In this document: piece after piece, positions 7,139 to 15,848 of the stretch
Layout of the letters: every line of letters starts with the position of its first letter
Position numbering within the stretch: the stretch's first letter is position 1
From: Austwickia sp.
GTDB taxonomy: Bacteria; Actinomycetota; Actinomycetes; Actinomycetales; Dermatophilaceae
Direction of reading: 5' to 3'
Assembly: GCA_016711265.1 (NCBI GenBank)
Contig: JADJTI010000003.1
Location: 1 to 64,000, forward strand
Length of the DNA stretch: 64,000 nt
Notes under the pieces: model-generated
What the model was told of the DNA's origin: nothing
The model's database searches: none
The model's input: only the letters and a program-made list of their open reading frames with translations
Position numbers and translations under genes: made by a program

Positions 7139-7915
7139 TCAGCCCTCCGCCATCCGACGCAGGAAGGTCCGGGTCCGCTCCTGAGTGGGGTTGAGCAGCA
7201 CCTCGCGGGGCGGTCCGCTCTCGACGACCACACCGCCGTCCATGAAGACCACCCGATCCGCGACGTCCCGGGCAAAGGTCATCTCGTGGGTCACCACGAT
7301 CATGGTCATCCCGTCGTCGGCCAGTTCGCGCATCACCGCCAGGACGTCCCCGACCAGCTCCGGGTCCAGGGCCGAGGTGGGCTCGTCGAAGAGCATCAGC
7401 TTGGGCTGCATCGCCAGGGCCCGGGCGATGGCCACCCGCTGCTGCTGCCCCCCGGAGAGCTGACCCGGATAGGCGTCGCCGCGGTCGGCCAGGCCCACCC
7501 GGTCCAGCAGCCCCTGGGCGCGGGCCCGGACCTGCTCGCGCGGTTCCCGCTTGACCAGGACCGGGGCCTCCATGATGTTCTCTAGCGCGGTGCGGTGCGG
7601 GAACAAGTTGAATCGCTGGAAGACCATGCCGATGTCCCGTCGCTGAGCGGCGAGCTGCTTGTCGGTCAGCTCGTGCAGCCGCCCGTCCCGCTCGGCGTAG
7701 CCCATCAGCACGTCGTCGACCCAGATCCGGCCACCGTCGATGCGTTCCAGGAGGTTGATACAGCGCAGGAACGTCGTCTTGCCCGACCCGGAGGGGCCCA
7801 GCAGGCAGACCACCTCGCCGCGGTGGACGTCCAGGTCGATGCCCTTGAGCACCTCCTGGTGGTGGAACGCCTTATGCACGTTGACGGCGCGCACCAGCGG
7901 GGCGGTCCCGGTCAT
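7139..7915 (-). CDS. polar amino acid ABC transporter, ATPase (operon 1)
   Basis: This is a 258-aa GlnQ/HisP-like ATPase. Walker A is GPSGSGKT (residues 40-47), the Q-loop region is FQRFNLFPH, the signature is LSGGQQQRVAIARAL, and Walker B is LMLFDEPTSALDPE with the H-loop in VVTHEM. It energises uptake with the permease upstream. Its ATG overlaps the permease stop at 7915, so the two are coupled. The substrate cannot be read from the ATPase. It is similar in layout to operon 2, about 3 kb away. Confidence 0.95.
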   Translation of the reverse strand: MTGTAPLVRAVNVHKAFHHQEVLKGIDLDVHRGEVVCLLGPSGSGKTTFLRCINLLERIDGGRIWVDDVLMGYAERDGRLHELTDKQLAAQRRDIGMVFQRFNLFPHRTALENIMEAPVLVKREPREQVRARAQGLLDRVGLADRGDAYPGQLSGGQQQRVAIARALAMQPKLMLFDEPTSALDPELVGDVLAVMRELADDGMTMIVVTHEMTFARDVADRVVFMDGGVVVESGPPREVLLNPTQERTRTFLRRMAEG

Positions 7916-8898
7916 CAGGCGCCACCCATCCCGCCGGCCCGGGCGTACCGCCGGTTACGTTGGGCACCGACCCGCTCGGCGCCGAAGCCACGCCCGAAGT
8001 AGCGCTCGACGTACACCTGGATCACCATCAGCACCGAGCACACGATCAGGTACCAGACGGTCGCGGCGACCAGACCACCCATCACCTTGAACATCCGGTT
8101 CCCGATCGCCATCGCCTGGAAGTTCAGCTCGCTGATCACCGGGATGGCGATCAGCAGCGAGGTGTCCTTGACCATCGCGATGGTCTCGTTGCCGGTCGGT
8201 GGGACGATCACGCGCATCGCCTGCGGCAGGATGATCCGGCGCATCACCTGACCCCGACTCATGCCCAGCGCCTCGGCGGCCTCACTCTGCCCCTTGTCGA
8301 CCGAAAGGATGCCGGCCCGGGCGATTTCGGCCATGTACGCCGCCTCCGACAGTCCCAGCCCGATGATCCCCCCGACCAGACCGTTGGCCACGGTCACCAT
8401 GTCGACGGAGAAGAACGTCAGGTCGTGGCTCAGGCCTAGCGCGCCGGCGAGCTGCTGACCGAAAGGGACGCCAACATCAACCTGTTGGTACAGGTAGGCC
8501 AGGCCGGCACCGATGCCGGTCAGCAGCACATAGCGCGGAATCGCCCGAAAGAACCAGGTGTAAAGGAAGGACAGATAACGCATCACCGGGTTCGTCGACA
8601 GCCGCAGGACCGCGACCAGGGTGCCTAGCAGCACCCCGATCGTCATCGATGCGACCGTGGCGATGATGGTGCCTTTGAGCAGACCCTCCAGCACCGGGGT
8701 CTGAATCATGATCTGCCCGGCAAGCCCAAGGTCCCACCGCGGGTTGGTGAGCAGCGAGGACACGAACATGGCTGCCAGGACCAGCACGACCCCCGCCCCC
8801 ACCCACCGTCCGGGGTGGGGTACCGGTCGCGCGTGAATGTCCCCGGGCCGCTCGGCCGGGTAGTGGGAGCCGGTCGTCGGCCCGGGGTCAGGAGTCAT
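7915..8898 (-). CDS. polar amino acid ABC transporter, permease (operon 1)
   Basis: This 327-aa HisM/GlnP-family permease has about five to six membrane helices. Its EAA loop is EAAEALGMSRGQVMRRIILPQA, which docks the ATPase. A cytoplasmic N terminus of about 35 residues rich in Pro and charge precedes the first helix. There is one permease gene per operon, so a homodimer is likely. It lies between the solute-binding lipoprotein and the ATPase. Confidence 0.94.
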   Translation of the reverse strand: MTPDPGPTTGSHYPAERPGDIHARPVPHPGRWVGAGVVLVLAAMFVSSLLTNPRWDLGLAGQIMIQTPVLEGLLKGTIIATVASMTIGVLLGTLVAVLRLSTNPVMRYLSFLYTWFFRAIPRYVLLTGIGAGLAYLYQQVDVGVPFGQQLAGALGLSHDLTFFSVDMVTVANGLVGGIIGLGLSEAAYMAEIARAGILSVDKGQSEAAEALGMSRGQVMRRIILPQAMRVIVPPTGNETIAMVKDTSLLIAIPVISELNFQAMAIGNRMFKVMGGLVAATVWYLIVCSVLMVIQVYVERYFGRGFGAERVGAQRNRRYARAGGMGGA

Positions 8899-8917
8899 CG
8901 AAGGCTGGCGAGACGGG

Positions 8918-9835
8918 TCACGGGTTCACGGCGAACGTCGTGACGGCACCGTCCTGGAGACCCCAGTTTGACAGGATCTTGCCGTAGTTGCCGTCGGCTT
9001 CGAGCTTCTTGAGCGCTTCGGCGATGGCAGCGGCGAATTCCGTCTGCGCCTTCGGGACGACGATGCCGTAGGGCGCCGAGTCGTAGACCTCGCCCAACTT
9101 CTCCAACGCACCCTCGGACTGCTTGATCGCGTAGTTGGTGATCGGGGAGTCCGCCGCCATCGCGACGACCTTCCCGCTGACGAGGGCGTTGGTGATCTTC
9201 ACCTGCAGATCGTCGACAACCATCGTGATGGCCGGCTTGCCGGCGTCGGTGCACTTCTTCGACCGCGCCGTCAGGTCATCGATCTGCACCGTGCCCTTCT
9301 GAACCCCGATCGCCAGACCGCAGGCGTTGGCGGGATCGACCTTCTTGGGGTTGCCCTTCGCCGTCGCCCAGAGCGTGCCGGCATCGAAGTAGCTGACCAT
9401 GTTGACGCTCTTCTTACGGTCCGGGTTGATCGTGAAGCTGGAGACCCCCACGTCGTACTTGCCGCTGCCGACGCCGAGGATGATCGTGTCGAAGGTGGCG
9501 GTCTGGAAGTCCGCCTTCACCCCGAACTTGGCCGCCACCGCCTTGAAAAGGTCGACGTCCATGCCCTGGGCTGTCTTGCCGTCGCCGCCGAGGAACTCGT
9601 TCGGCGGGTAGCTCGTGTCCATGCCCACGACGATCGTCCCGGCCCGGGCGATCTTGGGGGGCAGCTTGGCGGCCAGTGCGTCGTCCTTAGTGGGCGCGGC
9701 CAGCGACGTCGACGCTGCCGCGCCGGGGGCCGCAGTGTTCGTGGACAGCGAACTCGACCCGCATCCGGCGACCACCACGGCCAAGCCGGCGCAGGTGGCG
9801 ACGATCGATGGACGGATCGCAGGGCGGTTCTTCAC
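8918..9835 (-). CDS. extracellular solute-binding lipoprotein, SBP_bac_3 (operon 1)
   Basis: This 305-aa precursor has lipobox VVVAGCGS (Cys near residue 25), a Ser/Ala/Thr linker and an SBP_bac_3 fold with the typical GTIVVGMDTSYPPNEF and GMDVDLFKAVAAKFGV. AGGAGG lies 5 nt before the GTG start at 9835. The family binds polar or basic amino acids, and the exact ligand is not inferable. It is the first gene of the operon SBP-permease-ATPase. Confidence 0.94.
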   Translation of the reverse strand: MKNRPAIRPSIVATCAGLAVVVAGCGSSSLSTNTAAPGAAASTSLAAPTKDDALAAKLPPKIARAGTIVVGMDTSYPPNEFLGGDGKTAQGMDVDLFKAVAAKFGVKADFQTATFDTIILGVGSGKYDVGVSSFTINPDRKKSVNMVSYFDAGTLWATAKGNPKKVDPANACGLAIGVQKGTVQIDDLTARSKKCTDAGKPAITMVVDDLQVKITNALVSGKVVAMAADSPITNYAIKQSEGALEKLGEVYDSAPYGIVVPKAQTEFAAAIAEALKKLEADGNYGKILSNWGLQDGAVTTFAVNP

Positions 9836-10040
9836 AAAGGCCTCCTGGGGCTTGCCTGCTGGCTGACATGGCTCCCGACCGGGTAGCGCACGCGCAAGGG
9901 GGACGTGGCGGACAGCGATGGACGGCTCTCGTCATCCGCGTGCCGCATCATGCCACGAAACGGGGACCCGCGAGGGGCTCCGGCGCCGATCGGAGCGCAC
10001 CCGCTGCCGGTGCGTGAGCGGGCAGCGCGGCCTGCCCGGA

Positions 10041-10874
10041 TCAACCGGAACTGGAGTCGGCCGGATCCACGTGGGTCGGGTTCAGGACTCGTTGCAGGAA
10101 GGTCCGGGTGCGTTCATGGGCGGGATCGCCGATGACCCGGTCGGGGTGGCCCTCCTCGACCACCACCCCCGCGTCCATGAAGATGACCCGGTCGGCCACG
10201 TCACGGGCGAACGCCATCTCGTGGGTGACGACCATCATCGTCATGCCTTCGGCGGCCAGCCGCCGCATCACCGACAGCACGTCGCCGACCAGCTCGGGAT
10301 CGAGCGCAGAGGTGGGCTCGTCGAAGAGCATCAGCATCGGATCCATCGACAGGGCTCGAGCAATCGCGACCCGCTGCTGCTGTCCGCCGGAGAGCTGGGC
10401 CGGGTGGGCATCGCCCCGGTCGGCCAGGCCCACTCTGTCCAGGTTGGCGCGGGCCACCCGCTCGGCGTCGGCGCGCGACCTCTTGAGCACCTTCTGCTGC
10501 GCGATCACGCAGTTCTGCAACGCACTCAGGTGCGGAAACAGGTTGAACTGCTGGAAGACCATGCCGACTCCGCTGCGCACCCAGTCGATGTCGCAGTCGG
10601 GATCAGTCACCTCCTCCTCGCCGATGTGCACCGTGCCGCCAGTCGGTTGTTCCAGCATGTTGACACACCGGAGGAGGGTCGATTTGCCGGACCCGGACGC
10701 ACCGATGACGCACAACACCTCCCCGGCGCGCACCTCGACGTCGATGCCACGCAGCACCTCCACAGCGCCGAACGACTTGCGCAGCCCCGCGATCCGCACC
10801 ACCACCTCGCCCAACCGGTGTCGCGGCGCGGCATCCGCCGGCGCCGGCCGCTGAGCCGCAGATTCGTCGACCAT
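10041..10874 (-). CDS. polar amino acid ABC transporter, ATPase (operon 2)
   Basis: This 277-aa paralogue of the operon 1 ATPase has Walker A GASGSGKST, signature LSGGQQQRVAIARAL, Walker B LMLFDEPTSALDPE and VVTHEMAFARDVADR. It differs by an acidic insert in the helical region (EEEVTDPDCDIDWVRS) and an N-terminal extension. It begins 5 nt after the permease stop. Confidence 0.95.
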   Translation of the reverse strand: MVDESAAQRPAPADAAPRHRLGEVVVRIAGLRKSFGAVEVLRGIDVEVRAGEVLCVIGASGSGKSTLLRCVNMLEQPTGGTVHIGEEEVTDPDCDIDWVRSGVGMVFQQFNLFPHLSALQNCVIAQQKVLKRSRADAERVARANLDRVGLADRGDAHPAQLSGGQQQRVAIARALSMDPMLMLFDEPTSALDPELVGDVLSVMRRLAAEGMTMMVVTHEMAFARDVADRVIFMDAGVVVEEGHPDRVIGDPAHERTRTFLQRVLNPTHVDPADSSSG

Positions 10875-10878
10875 CAGC

Positions 10879-11727
10879 TCACCGGGCCTTCGCCGACGAG
10901 GCCTCGAGACGGCGTACCAGAAAGGTCAACGGCAGCGTGATCAGCAGGTAACAGAAGCCGGCGAACACCAGCGGGGTCAGGTTGCTGTGCGTCGCCGCGA
11001 AGTCCCGGCCGTACTTGGTCAGCTCGTACGCCTCCCGCGTCAACCCGATCACGAACACCAGCGAGGAGTCCTTGATGAGCAGGATCAGCTCGTTGGTCAT
11101 CGGCGGCAGGATGATCCGGAACGCCTGCGGCAACACGATCGTGCGCATCGCCATCCCGGCGGGCATCCCCAACGACCGGGCCGCCTCGACCTGGCCCTTG
11201 GGTACGGCGAGGATGCCAGCCCGGATGGTCTCGGCCAGGTACGCCGCCGACACGATGCCCAGGCCGAGCGACACCGAGCCGACCAGGCCACCGGGGATCG
11301 TCAACCCCGGGAAGACCAACCCGATCAGACTGAAAGCGAGCAACACGATGATGGCCGGCAGTCCCCGGAAGAACTCGATGTAGATGGTGGCCAACCAGCG
11401 GTACGGCGCCACCTGAGAGAGCCGCATCAGCGCCAGCACCGTGCCCAGCACCGCTCCCCCGGCAAACGCCCCGAGGGCGTAGACGATGGTATTAAGCATC
11501 GCCCGGCCCAGGCCGTTGGAGATGGTCAGTTCGATCATGTCCAGCCGGAAGAACGCCTGGCCGATCTGGTGCCAGTTGGCGGTCATGACGCCCCCGCCGA
11601 CCACTGCCACCAGGACGGCGTACTGGATCATCCGCAGGCGACGTGCCCGCCTGCGGGGAGACGTGCGGGCGCGGGCAGGCCGCGTGGCCGCCCCCCTCGT
11701 GCCAGGGGTGGTGCTCACCTCGCTCAT
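10879..11727 (-). CDS. polar amino acid ABC transporter, permease (operon 2)
   Basis: This is a 282-aa HisM-family permease. A basic cytoplasmic N terminus (RTSPRRRARRLR) precedes the first helix. The EAA loop is VEAARSLGMPAGMAMRTIVLPQA, and IEFFRGLPAIIVLL is the usual second-helix motif. It is flanked by its binding protein and ATPase in the same order as operon 1. Confidence 0.94.
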   Translation of the reverse strand: MSEVSTTPGTRGAATRPARARTSPRRRARRLRMIQYAVLVAVVGGGVMTANWHQIGQAFFRLDMIELTISNGLGRAMLNTIVYALGAFAGGAVLGTVLALMRLSQVAPYRWLATIYIEFFRGLPAIIVLLAFSLIGLVFPGLTIPGGLVGSVSLGLGIVSAAYLAETIRAGILAVPKGQVEAARSLGMPAGMAMRTIVLPQAFRIILPPMTNELILLIKDSSLVFVIGLTREAYELTKYGRDFAATHSNLTPLVFAGFCYLLITLPLTFLVRRLEASSAKAR

Positions 11728-11794
11728 CCGGACTCCTTCACCAGTGCGGGCTCAGGCCTGCGGTCGACCTGGGTTCGACGAGACCGGGAGCCCG

Positions 11795-12697
11795 TCAGCT
11801 CTTCGGGGCGACGCCGAAGTACTTCTGGTAGAGGGTGGCGTAGCTGCCGTCGGCCTTGGCGGCCGTCAACGTCTCGTTCACCGCCGCCAGCAAACCGGGG
11901 TTGTCCTTGGCGACGGCGATCCCGTACTGCTCCTCGGTCTTGATCTCGGTGACGACCTGCGTGGTGGGGTTCATCTTCGCGAAGTAGAGCATGACGGCGT
12001 TGTCGTTCAGGGCGGCGTCGACGGCCCCGGACAGCACGGCGTTCGACACCGAGGTGCTGTCCTCGAAGACGACCGTGGTGTACCCGTTCGCGGACTTGTT
12101 CTTCTCGGCGTACTCCTGGCCGGTCGTGTCGGTCTGGACGGCGAGCTTCTTGCCCTTGAGGGCCGCCAGGTCCTGGTACGGCGCCCCCTGCTTGACGAGC
12201 AGCGCCTGGGTCGATTCGAAGTAGGAGTCGGAGAAGGCCAGCACCGTCCGGCGCTTGTCGTTCATCGTGATCGCCGCGGCGCCGATGTCACAGCGCTTGG
12301 CCGCGAAGGCTGCTCCGGAGGTGATCTGGTCGAACGGGATGTCGACCACCTCGACCTTGGCGTTCACCTTCGTGGCGACCAGGTCCGCGATGTCGATATC
12401 GAACCCGACGATCTTGTCGCCCTCCGGGTATTCGAACGGCTTGAAGGCGGTGTGCGTGCAGGTGAGCAGCGTCCCCGGGCGTACCAGTCGCGCGTCGCCG
12501 ACCGACGCCGCAGCCGTCGACCCCGCGCTGGTGGCAGCCGTGGTCGCAGCGGGCAGGGCGTCCTTGGCGCACCCGGCCAGCGCCAGGGCGCCGCCGGTCA
12601 GGACCAGCGCGGTCAGGGCACGGCGGGGACGGCCGGCCGGGGTGACCCGGCCCTCGGCACGGCGGGCGGCAGGGTTGCGGGTGCGCGTGGTCGTCAC
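11795..12697 (-). CDS. extracellular solute-binding lipoprotein, SBP_bac_3 (operon 2)
   Basis: The precursor is 300 aa. The lipobox is LALAGCAK, followed by an Ala/Thr/Ser linker. The SBP_bac_3 domain shows PFEYPEGDKIVGFDIDIADL and KRCDIGAAAITMN. The start was set to the GTG at 12697, because CCAGGAGG lies just upstream and gives a normal basic n-region. An in-frame ATG 66 nt further up gives an abnormal N terminus. The ligand is probably an amino acid, identity unknown. Confidence 0.93.
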   Translation of the reverse strand: MTTTRTRNPAARRAEGRVTPAGRPRRALTALVLTGGALALAGCAKDALPAATTAATSAGSTAAASVGDARLVRPGTLLTCTHTAFKPFEYPEGDKIVGFDIDIADLVATKVNAKVEVVDIPFDQITSGAAFAAKRCDIGAAAITMNDKRRTVLAFSDSYFESTQALLVKQGAPYQDLAALKGKKLAVQTDTTGQEYAEKNKSANGYTTVVFEDSTSVSNAVLSGAVDAALNDNAVMLYFAKMNPTTQVVTEIKTEEQYGIAVAKDNPGLLAAVNETLTAAKADGSYATLYQKYFGVAPKS

Positions 12698-12796
12698 GGG
12701 GGCCTCCTGGAGGGAATTGCGTCCGAGGCAGTCTGCCACGCGTGCGTGCTCTGGCGAGGCCATCAGCGCCGCCGGCTGCGCGGCGACTCACCGGTG

Positions 12797-13447
12797 TCAG
12801 CGCATCAAGGCCCGGGTCAGTGACTCCTGCAGCCAGGTGAGGAAGTCGTAGGCGAAGGCCATCGCCACCGCGGGATCGTGGGTGTCCAGGCTTCGTTCCA
12901 GCCGGTGCAGCGCTTCCTCGGGATCGCTGTCGGTGGTCAGCCCCAAGCGCACCCCGAGAACCAGCCGTACGTCGGTCAGCGCCACCAGCACCGACGTCGC
13001 CTCCTCCTGGCTCAAGGACACCAGGGTGCTGCGCGGCGGGCGCCGCCGCCGCCCCCCGCTCGTGCCCGACTCCCCCTCGAGGGTGTCCGCGGTGCTGGCG
13101 GCCCGAGACAGCGCGGTGACCGCAGCCGAGATCGTGGCAGCCTTGCGCTCCCGGAGCCCCGTGCCGGTCAGCCGGCGGAACTCGGCCGAGGCCTGCGGGT
13201 CGGTCGGGTTGGGGTCGGGGATGAGCCGCGCCACCGCCGGGTCGCCGCCTTGCTCGCTCGGCGGCGCCTGCTCGCCCCACCCGGCCGAGCGCATCAGGAA
13301 CTCGAACTCATCGGTGGGCCCGGCGGATGCCTGCGGCACGTCCAGCAGTTCGCGGGTTTGTTCCAACAACATGATGACTACGCCGAGCTCGTCGGGCTGG
13401 AACCTGGCGACGTAGCGTCCCGCCGATCGCCGGAAGGCGCCGGCCAT
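12797..13447 (-). CDS. DUF2017 family protein
   Basis: The 216-aa product begins MAGAFRRSAGRYVARFQPDE. It has the DUF2017 features FQPDELGVVIMLLEQ, DPQASAEFRRLT and a C-terminal helix with AYDFLTWLQESL. The family is actinobacterial and almost always follows clpS (Rv1332 in M. tuberculosis). Here its ATG overlaps the clpS stop (TGATG), so coupling is tight. The function is unknown. A link to ClpS-dependent proteolysis is inferred from context only. Confidence 0.92.
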   Translation of the reverse strand: MAGAFRRSAGRYVARFQPDELGVVIMLLEQTRELLDVPQASAGPTDEFEFLMRSAGWGEQAPPSEQGGDPAVARLIPDPNPTDPQASAEFRRLTGTGLRERKAATISAAVTALSRAASTADTLEGESGTSGGRRRRPPRSTLVSLSQEEATSVLVALTDVRLVLGVRLGLTTDSDPEEALHRLERSLDTHDPAVAMAFAYDFLTWLQESLTRALMR

Positions 13448-13737
13448 CACTGGTCCTTCTGGAAGGTCGCCCACAACCCGTAGGCCTGCAACGCCTCGGT
13501 GTGTTGCTCCATCAGCTCACGGGGCCCGCGGGAGACCACCGCCCGGCCCTCCAGGTGGACTTGCATCATGAGCTTTTCGGCATGCGGGCGGGTGTACCCG
13601 AAGTAGGTTTGGAAGACGTAGGTCACGTAGCTCATGAGGTTGACCGGGTCGTTCCACACCAGCGTCAACCAGGGCTGATCGAGGGCGTGGTCGACCGACC
13701 CCTGCTCCAGCTGGTGCTCAACGGGCGCGATCGACAC
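13447..13737 (-). CDS. clpS: ATP-dependent Clp protease adaptor ClpS
   Basis: The N-recognin is 96 aa and delivers N-degron substrates to ClpA/ClpC. The core reads WLTLVWNDPVNLMSYVTYVF, then HAEKLMMQVHLEGRAVV and REL. The NDP motif and the M/H pocket residues that bind the substrate N terminus are present. The start was chosen at the GTG at 13737, because TATTGT lies 7 nt upstream and the length then fits the family. Longer frames upstream are antisense to pncB. Confidence 0.93.
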   Translation of the reverse strand: MSIAPVEHQLEQGSVDHALDQPWLTLVWNDPVNLMSYVTYVFQTYFGYTRPHAEKLMMQVHLEGRAVVSRGPRELMEQHTEALQAYGLWATFQKDQ

Positions 13738-13744
13738 GCCCACC

Positions 13745-13750
13745 ACAATA
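13745..13750 (-). promoter_or_regulatory. leaderless -10 element for clpS (TATTGT), overlapping the pncB promoter
   Basis: TATTGT on the minus strand is separated by GGTGGGC (7 nt) from the GTG at 13737. It shares the dinucleotide TA at 13749-13750 with the opposing pncB -10 element. Confidence 0.55.
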
Positions 13751-13754
13751 GGCT
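13749..13754 (+). promoter_or_regulatory. leaderless -10 element for pncB (TAGGCT)
   Basis: TAGGCT is separated by GAGCGCC (7 nt) from the GTG at 13762. There is no Shine-Dalgarno. The intergenic distance between the two divergent start codons is only 24 nt. Confidence 0.55.
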
Positions 13755-13761
13755 GAGCGCC

Positions 13762-15111
13762 GTGACCTCCACCGCGCTTCTCACGGATCACTATGAGCTG
13801 ACCATGCTGCAGGCCTCCCTGCACAGTGGGGCAGCTCAGCGCCGCAGTGTCTTCGAGATGTTCGGGCGGCGCCTGCCCGACGGTCGCCGGTACGGCGTGG
13901 TCGCCGGGGTGGGGCGGCTGATCGACGCGCTGGGGAAATTCCGTTTCGGGGAGCATGAGCTCGCGGATCTGGCGCGCCGCAAGGTCGTCGACCAGAGGAC
14001 GCTGGACTACCTGCGTGACTACCGCTTCACCGGCGACATGTGGGGGTACGTCGAGGGGGAGGTCTACTTCCCCGGCTCGCCGCTGCTGATCGTCGAGGGG
14101 ACGTTCGCCGAGGCCGTGCTGTTGGAGACCTTGGTGCTGTCGATCTACAACCACGACTGCGCCATCGCCGCCGCCGCCAGCCGGATGGCCACGGCGGCCG
14201 GCGGGCGCCCGCTGATCGAAATGGGGTCACGGCGCACCCATGAGGAGGCGGGCGTCGCAGCCGCGCGGGCGGCGTACATTTGCGGTTTCAGCACCACCTC
14301 GAACCTGGAGGCCGGTCGGCGGCACGGCATCCCGACGGCCGGCACCAGCGCTCATTCCTTCACGCTGCTGCACGACACGGAGGAGGAGGCGTTCGCGGCC
14401 CAGATCGCGGCCCTCGGCAAGGGCACCACTGTGCTGGTGGACACCTACGACGTCACCGCCGCCGTGCACACCGCCGTGCGGCTGGCCGGACCAGACCTGG
14501 GCGCGGTGCGGCTGGACTCCGGGGACCTGGTCACCCAGGCCCACGAGGTCAGGGCGCTGCTGGACTCCCTGGGCAACACCCGGACCAGGATCGTGGTCAC
14601 CTCCGACCTTGACGAGTACGCCATCGCCGCCCTCGCCGCGGCGCCGGTCGATGCCTATGGTGTCGGTACGTCGCTGGTCACCGGGTCGGGGGCACCGACC
14701 GCGGGGCTGGTGTACAAGCTCGTGGCGCGGGAGGACGGCGCGGGCAAGCTGGTGGGGGTCGCCAAGGCCAGCAAGGACAAGAAGTCCGTGGGCGGCCGCA
14801 AGTACGCGTTGCGCCGGGTGAATCACTCCGGCGACGCCGAGGCCGAGATCATCGGCATCGGGGAACGCCCGGCCAACGACGGCAACGATCGGGAGCTGCT
14901 GGTGCAGCTGATGGCCGCGGGCGAACCAGTGGTCGACACCAGCGCCGATGCAGCACGCGCGCATCACAAACGCGCGCTGGCCGAGCTGCCCGCCGGAGCG
15001 AAACGGCTTTCCCGCGGTGAGCCGGTCATCCCCACCGAGTACCTCGAGGACGCGAAACCCAGCCCCGCCGGCCGTGAGCGACCCGACGCAGCGCCCTCAG
15101 CCCCCGCCTGA
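13762..15111 (+). CDS. pncB: nicotinate phosphoribosyltransferase
   Basis: The 449-aa enzyme converts nicotinate and PRPP to nicotinate mononucleotide in the Preiss-Handler NAD salvage route. It starts VTSTALLTDHYELTML (the YELTM motif is diagnostic). It contains GSRRTHEEA, EAGRRHGIPTAGTSAHSF, VDTYDV and VRLDSGDL, all family motifs. pncA follows 36 nt downstream on the same strand, so deamidation of nicotinamide and phosphoribosylation form one salvage unit. It is divergent from clpS, as Rv1330c is in M. tuberculosis. Confidence 0.96.
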   Translation: MTSTALLTDHYELTMLQASLHSGAAQRRSVFEMFGRRLPDGRRYGVVAGVGRLIDALGKFRFGEHELADLARRKVVDQRTLDYLRDYRFTGDMWGYVEGEVYFPGSPLLIVEGTFAEAVLLETLVLSIYNHDCAIAAAASRMATAAGGRPLIEMGSRRTHEEAGVAAARAAYICGFSTTSNLEAGRRHGIPTAGTSAHSFTLLHDTEEEAFAAQIAALGKGTTVLVDTYDVTAAVHTAVRLAGPDLGAVRLDSGDLVTQAHEVRALLDSLGNTRTRIVVTSDLDEYAIAALAAAPVDAYGVGTSLVTGSGAPTAGLVYKLVAREDGAGKLVGVAKASKDKKSVGGRKYALRRVNHSGDAEAEIIGIGERPANDGNDRELLVQLMAAGEPVVDTSADAARAHHKRALAELPAGAKRLSRGEPVIPTEYLEDAKPSPAGRERPDAAPSAPA

Positions 15112-15147
15112 TCACGTCTGGATCGAACCGGTCTTTTGGAGGCCCCC

Positions 15148-15777
15148 ATGGACAGCCCACCTCGCGCACTGATCATCGTCGACGTCCAGAACGACTTCTG
15201 TGAAGGTGGCTCGCTCGCCGTCGCCGGGGGCGGCGCGGTCGCGGCGGCCATTGCGTCCTACGTCGCCGAGAACCCCGATCGGTACGCCGCCATCGTCGCC
15301 ACCGCGGATTGGCATGAGTCCCCGGGTGCCCATTTCGCCCAGAGCCCCGAGGAGCCCGACTTCGTGGACAGCTGGCCGCCGCACTGCGTCGCCGACACCC
15401 ACGGGGCACAGTTCCACCCCGCGATCGCGGCGACCATCGCCCAGGCCGACGCGGTCTTCCGCAAGGGCGCGCACACCGCGGCCTACAGCGGGTTCGAGGG
15501 CAGCACCCGCGAGGGCGACCGCGAGATCGGCTTGGGCGAGTGGCTCACCGAGTGCGGCGTGGGCCAGGTCGACGTGGTGGGCATCGCCACCGACCATTGC
15601 GTCCGCGCGACCGCGCTGGACGCCGCGGCCGCCGGTCTGGGGACCAGGGTGCTCCTCGACCTCACCGCAGCGGTGGCACCGCAGACCACGACGGTGGCGC
15701 TGGCACAACTGCGAGAAGCAGGGGTGGAACTCAGCGGCCGCCCCCACGGACCGCAGATCGCCGAGTCAGCAGGGTAG
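15148..15777 (+). CDS. pncA: nicotinamidase
   Basis: The 209-aa isochorismatase-fold amidase makes nicotinate from nicotinamide. The metal and catalytic motifs are visible: D in LIIVDVQNDFCEGG, DWHE with H near residue 57, FRKG (catalytic Lys) and GIATDHCVRATALDA with the nucleophilic Cys. The start is the ATG at 15148 with GGAGG 5 nt upstream. A TTG 12 nt earlier is less likely. Confidence 0.95.
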   Translation: MDSPPRALIIVDVQNDFCEGGSLAVAGGGAVAAAIASYVAENPDRYAAIVATADWHESPGAHFAQSPEEPDFVDSWPPHCVADTHGAQFHPAIAATIAQADAVFRKGAHTAAYSGFEGSTREGDREIGLGEWLTECGVGQVDVVGIATDHCVRATALDAAAAGLGTRVLLDLTAAVAPQTTTVALAQLREAGVELSGRPHGPQIAESAG

Positions 15778-15836
15778 TCCTGGGTTGGTCCCGGTTCTCC
15801 CCCGCTGGCCGGGGGTTTGGCCCTGCCTGGCCCGGC

Positions 15837-15842
15837 TACCGT
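15837..15842 (+). promoter_or_regulatory. leaderless -10 element for the Lrp-type regulator (TACCGT)
   Basis: TACCGT is separated by GAGTAC (6 nt) from the ATG at 15849. There is no Shine-Dalgarno. Confidence 0.55.
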
Positions 15843-15848
15843 GAGTAC

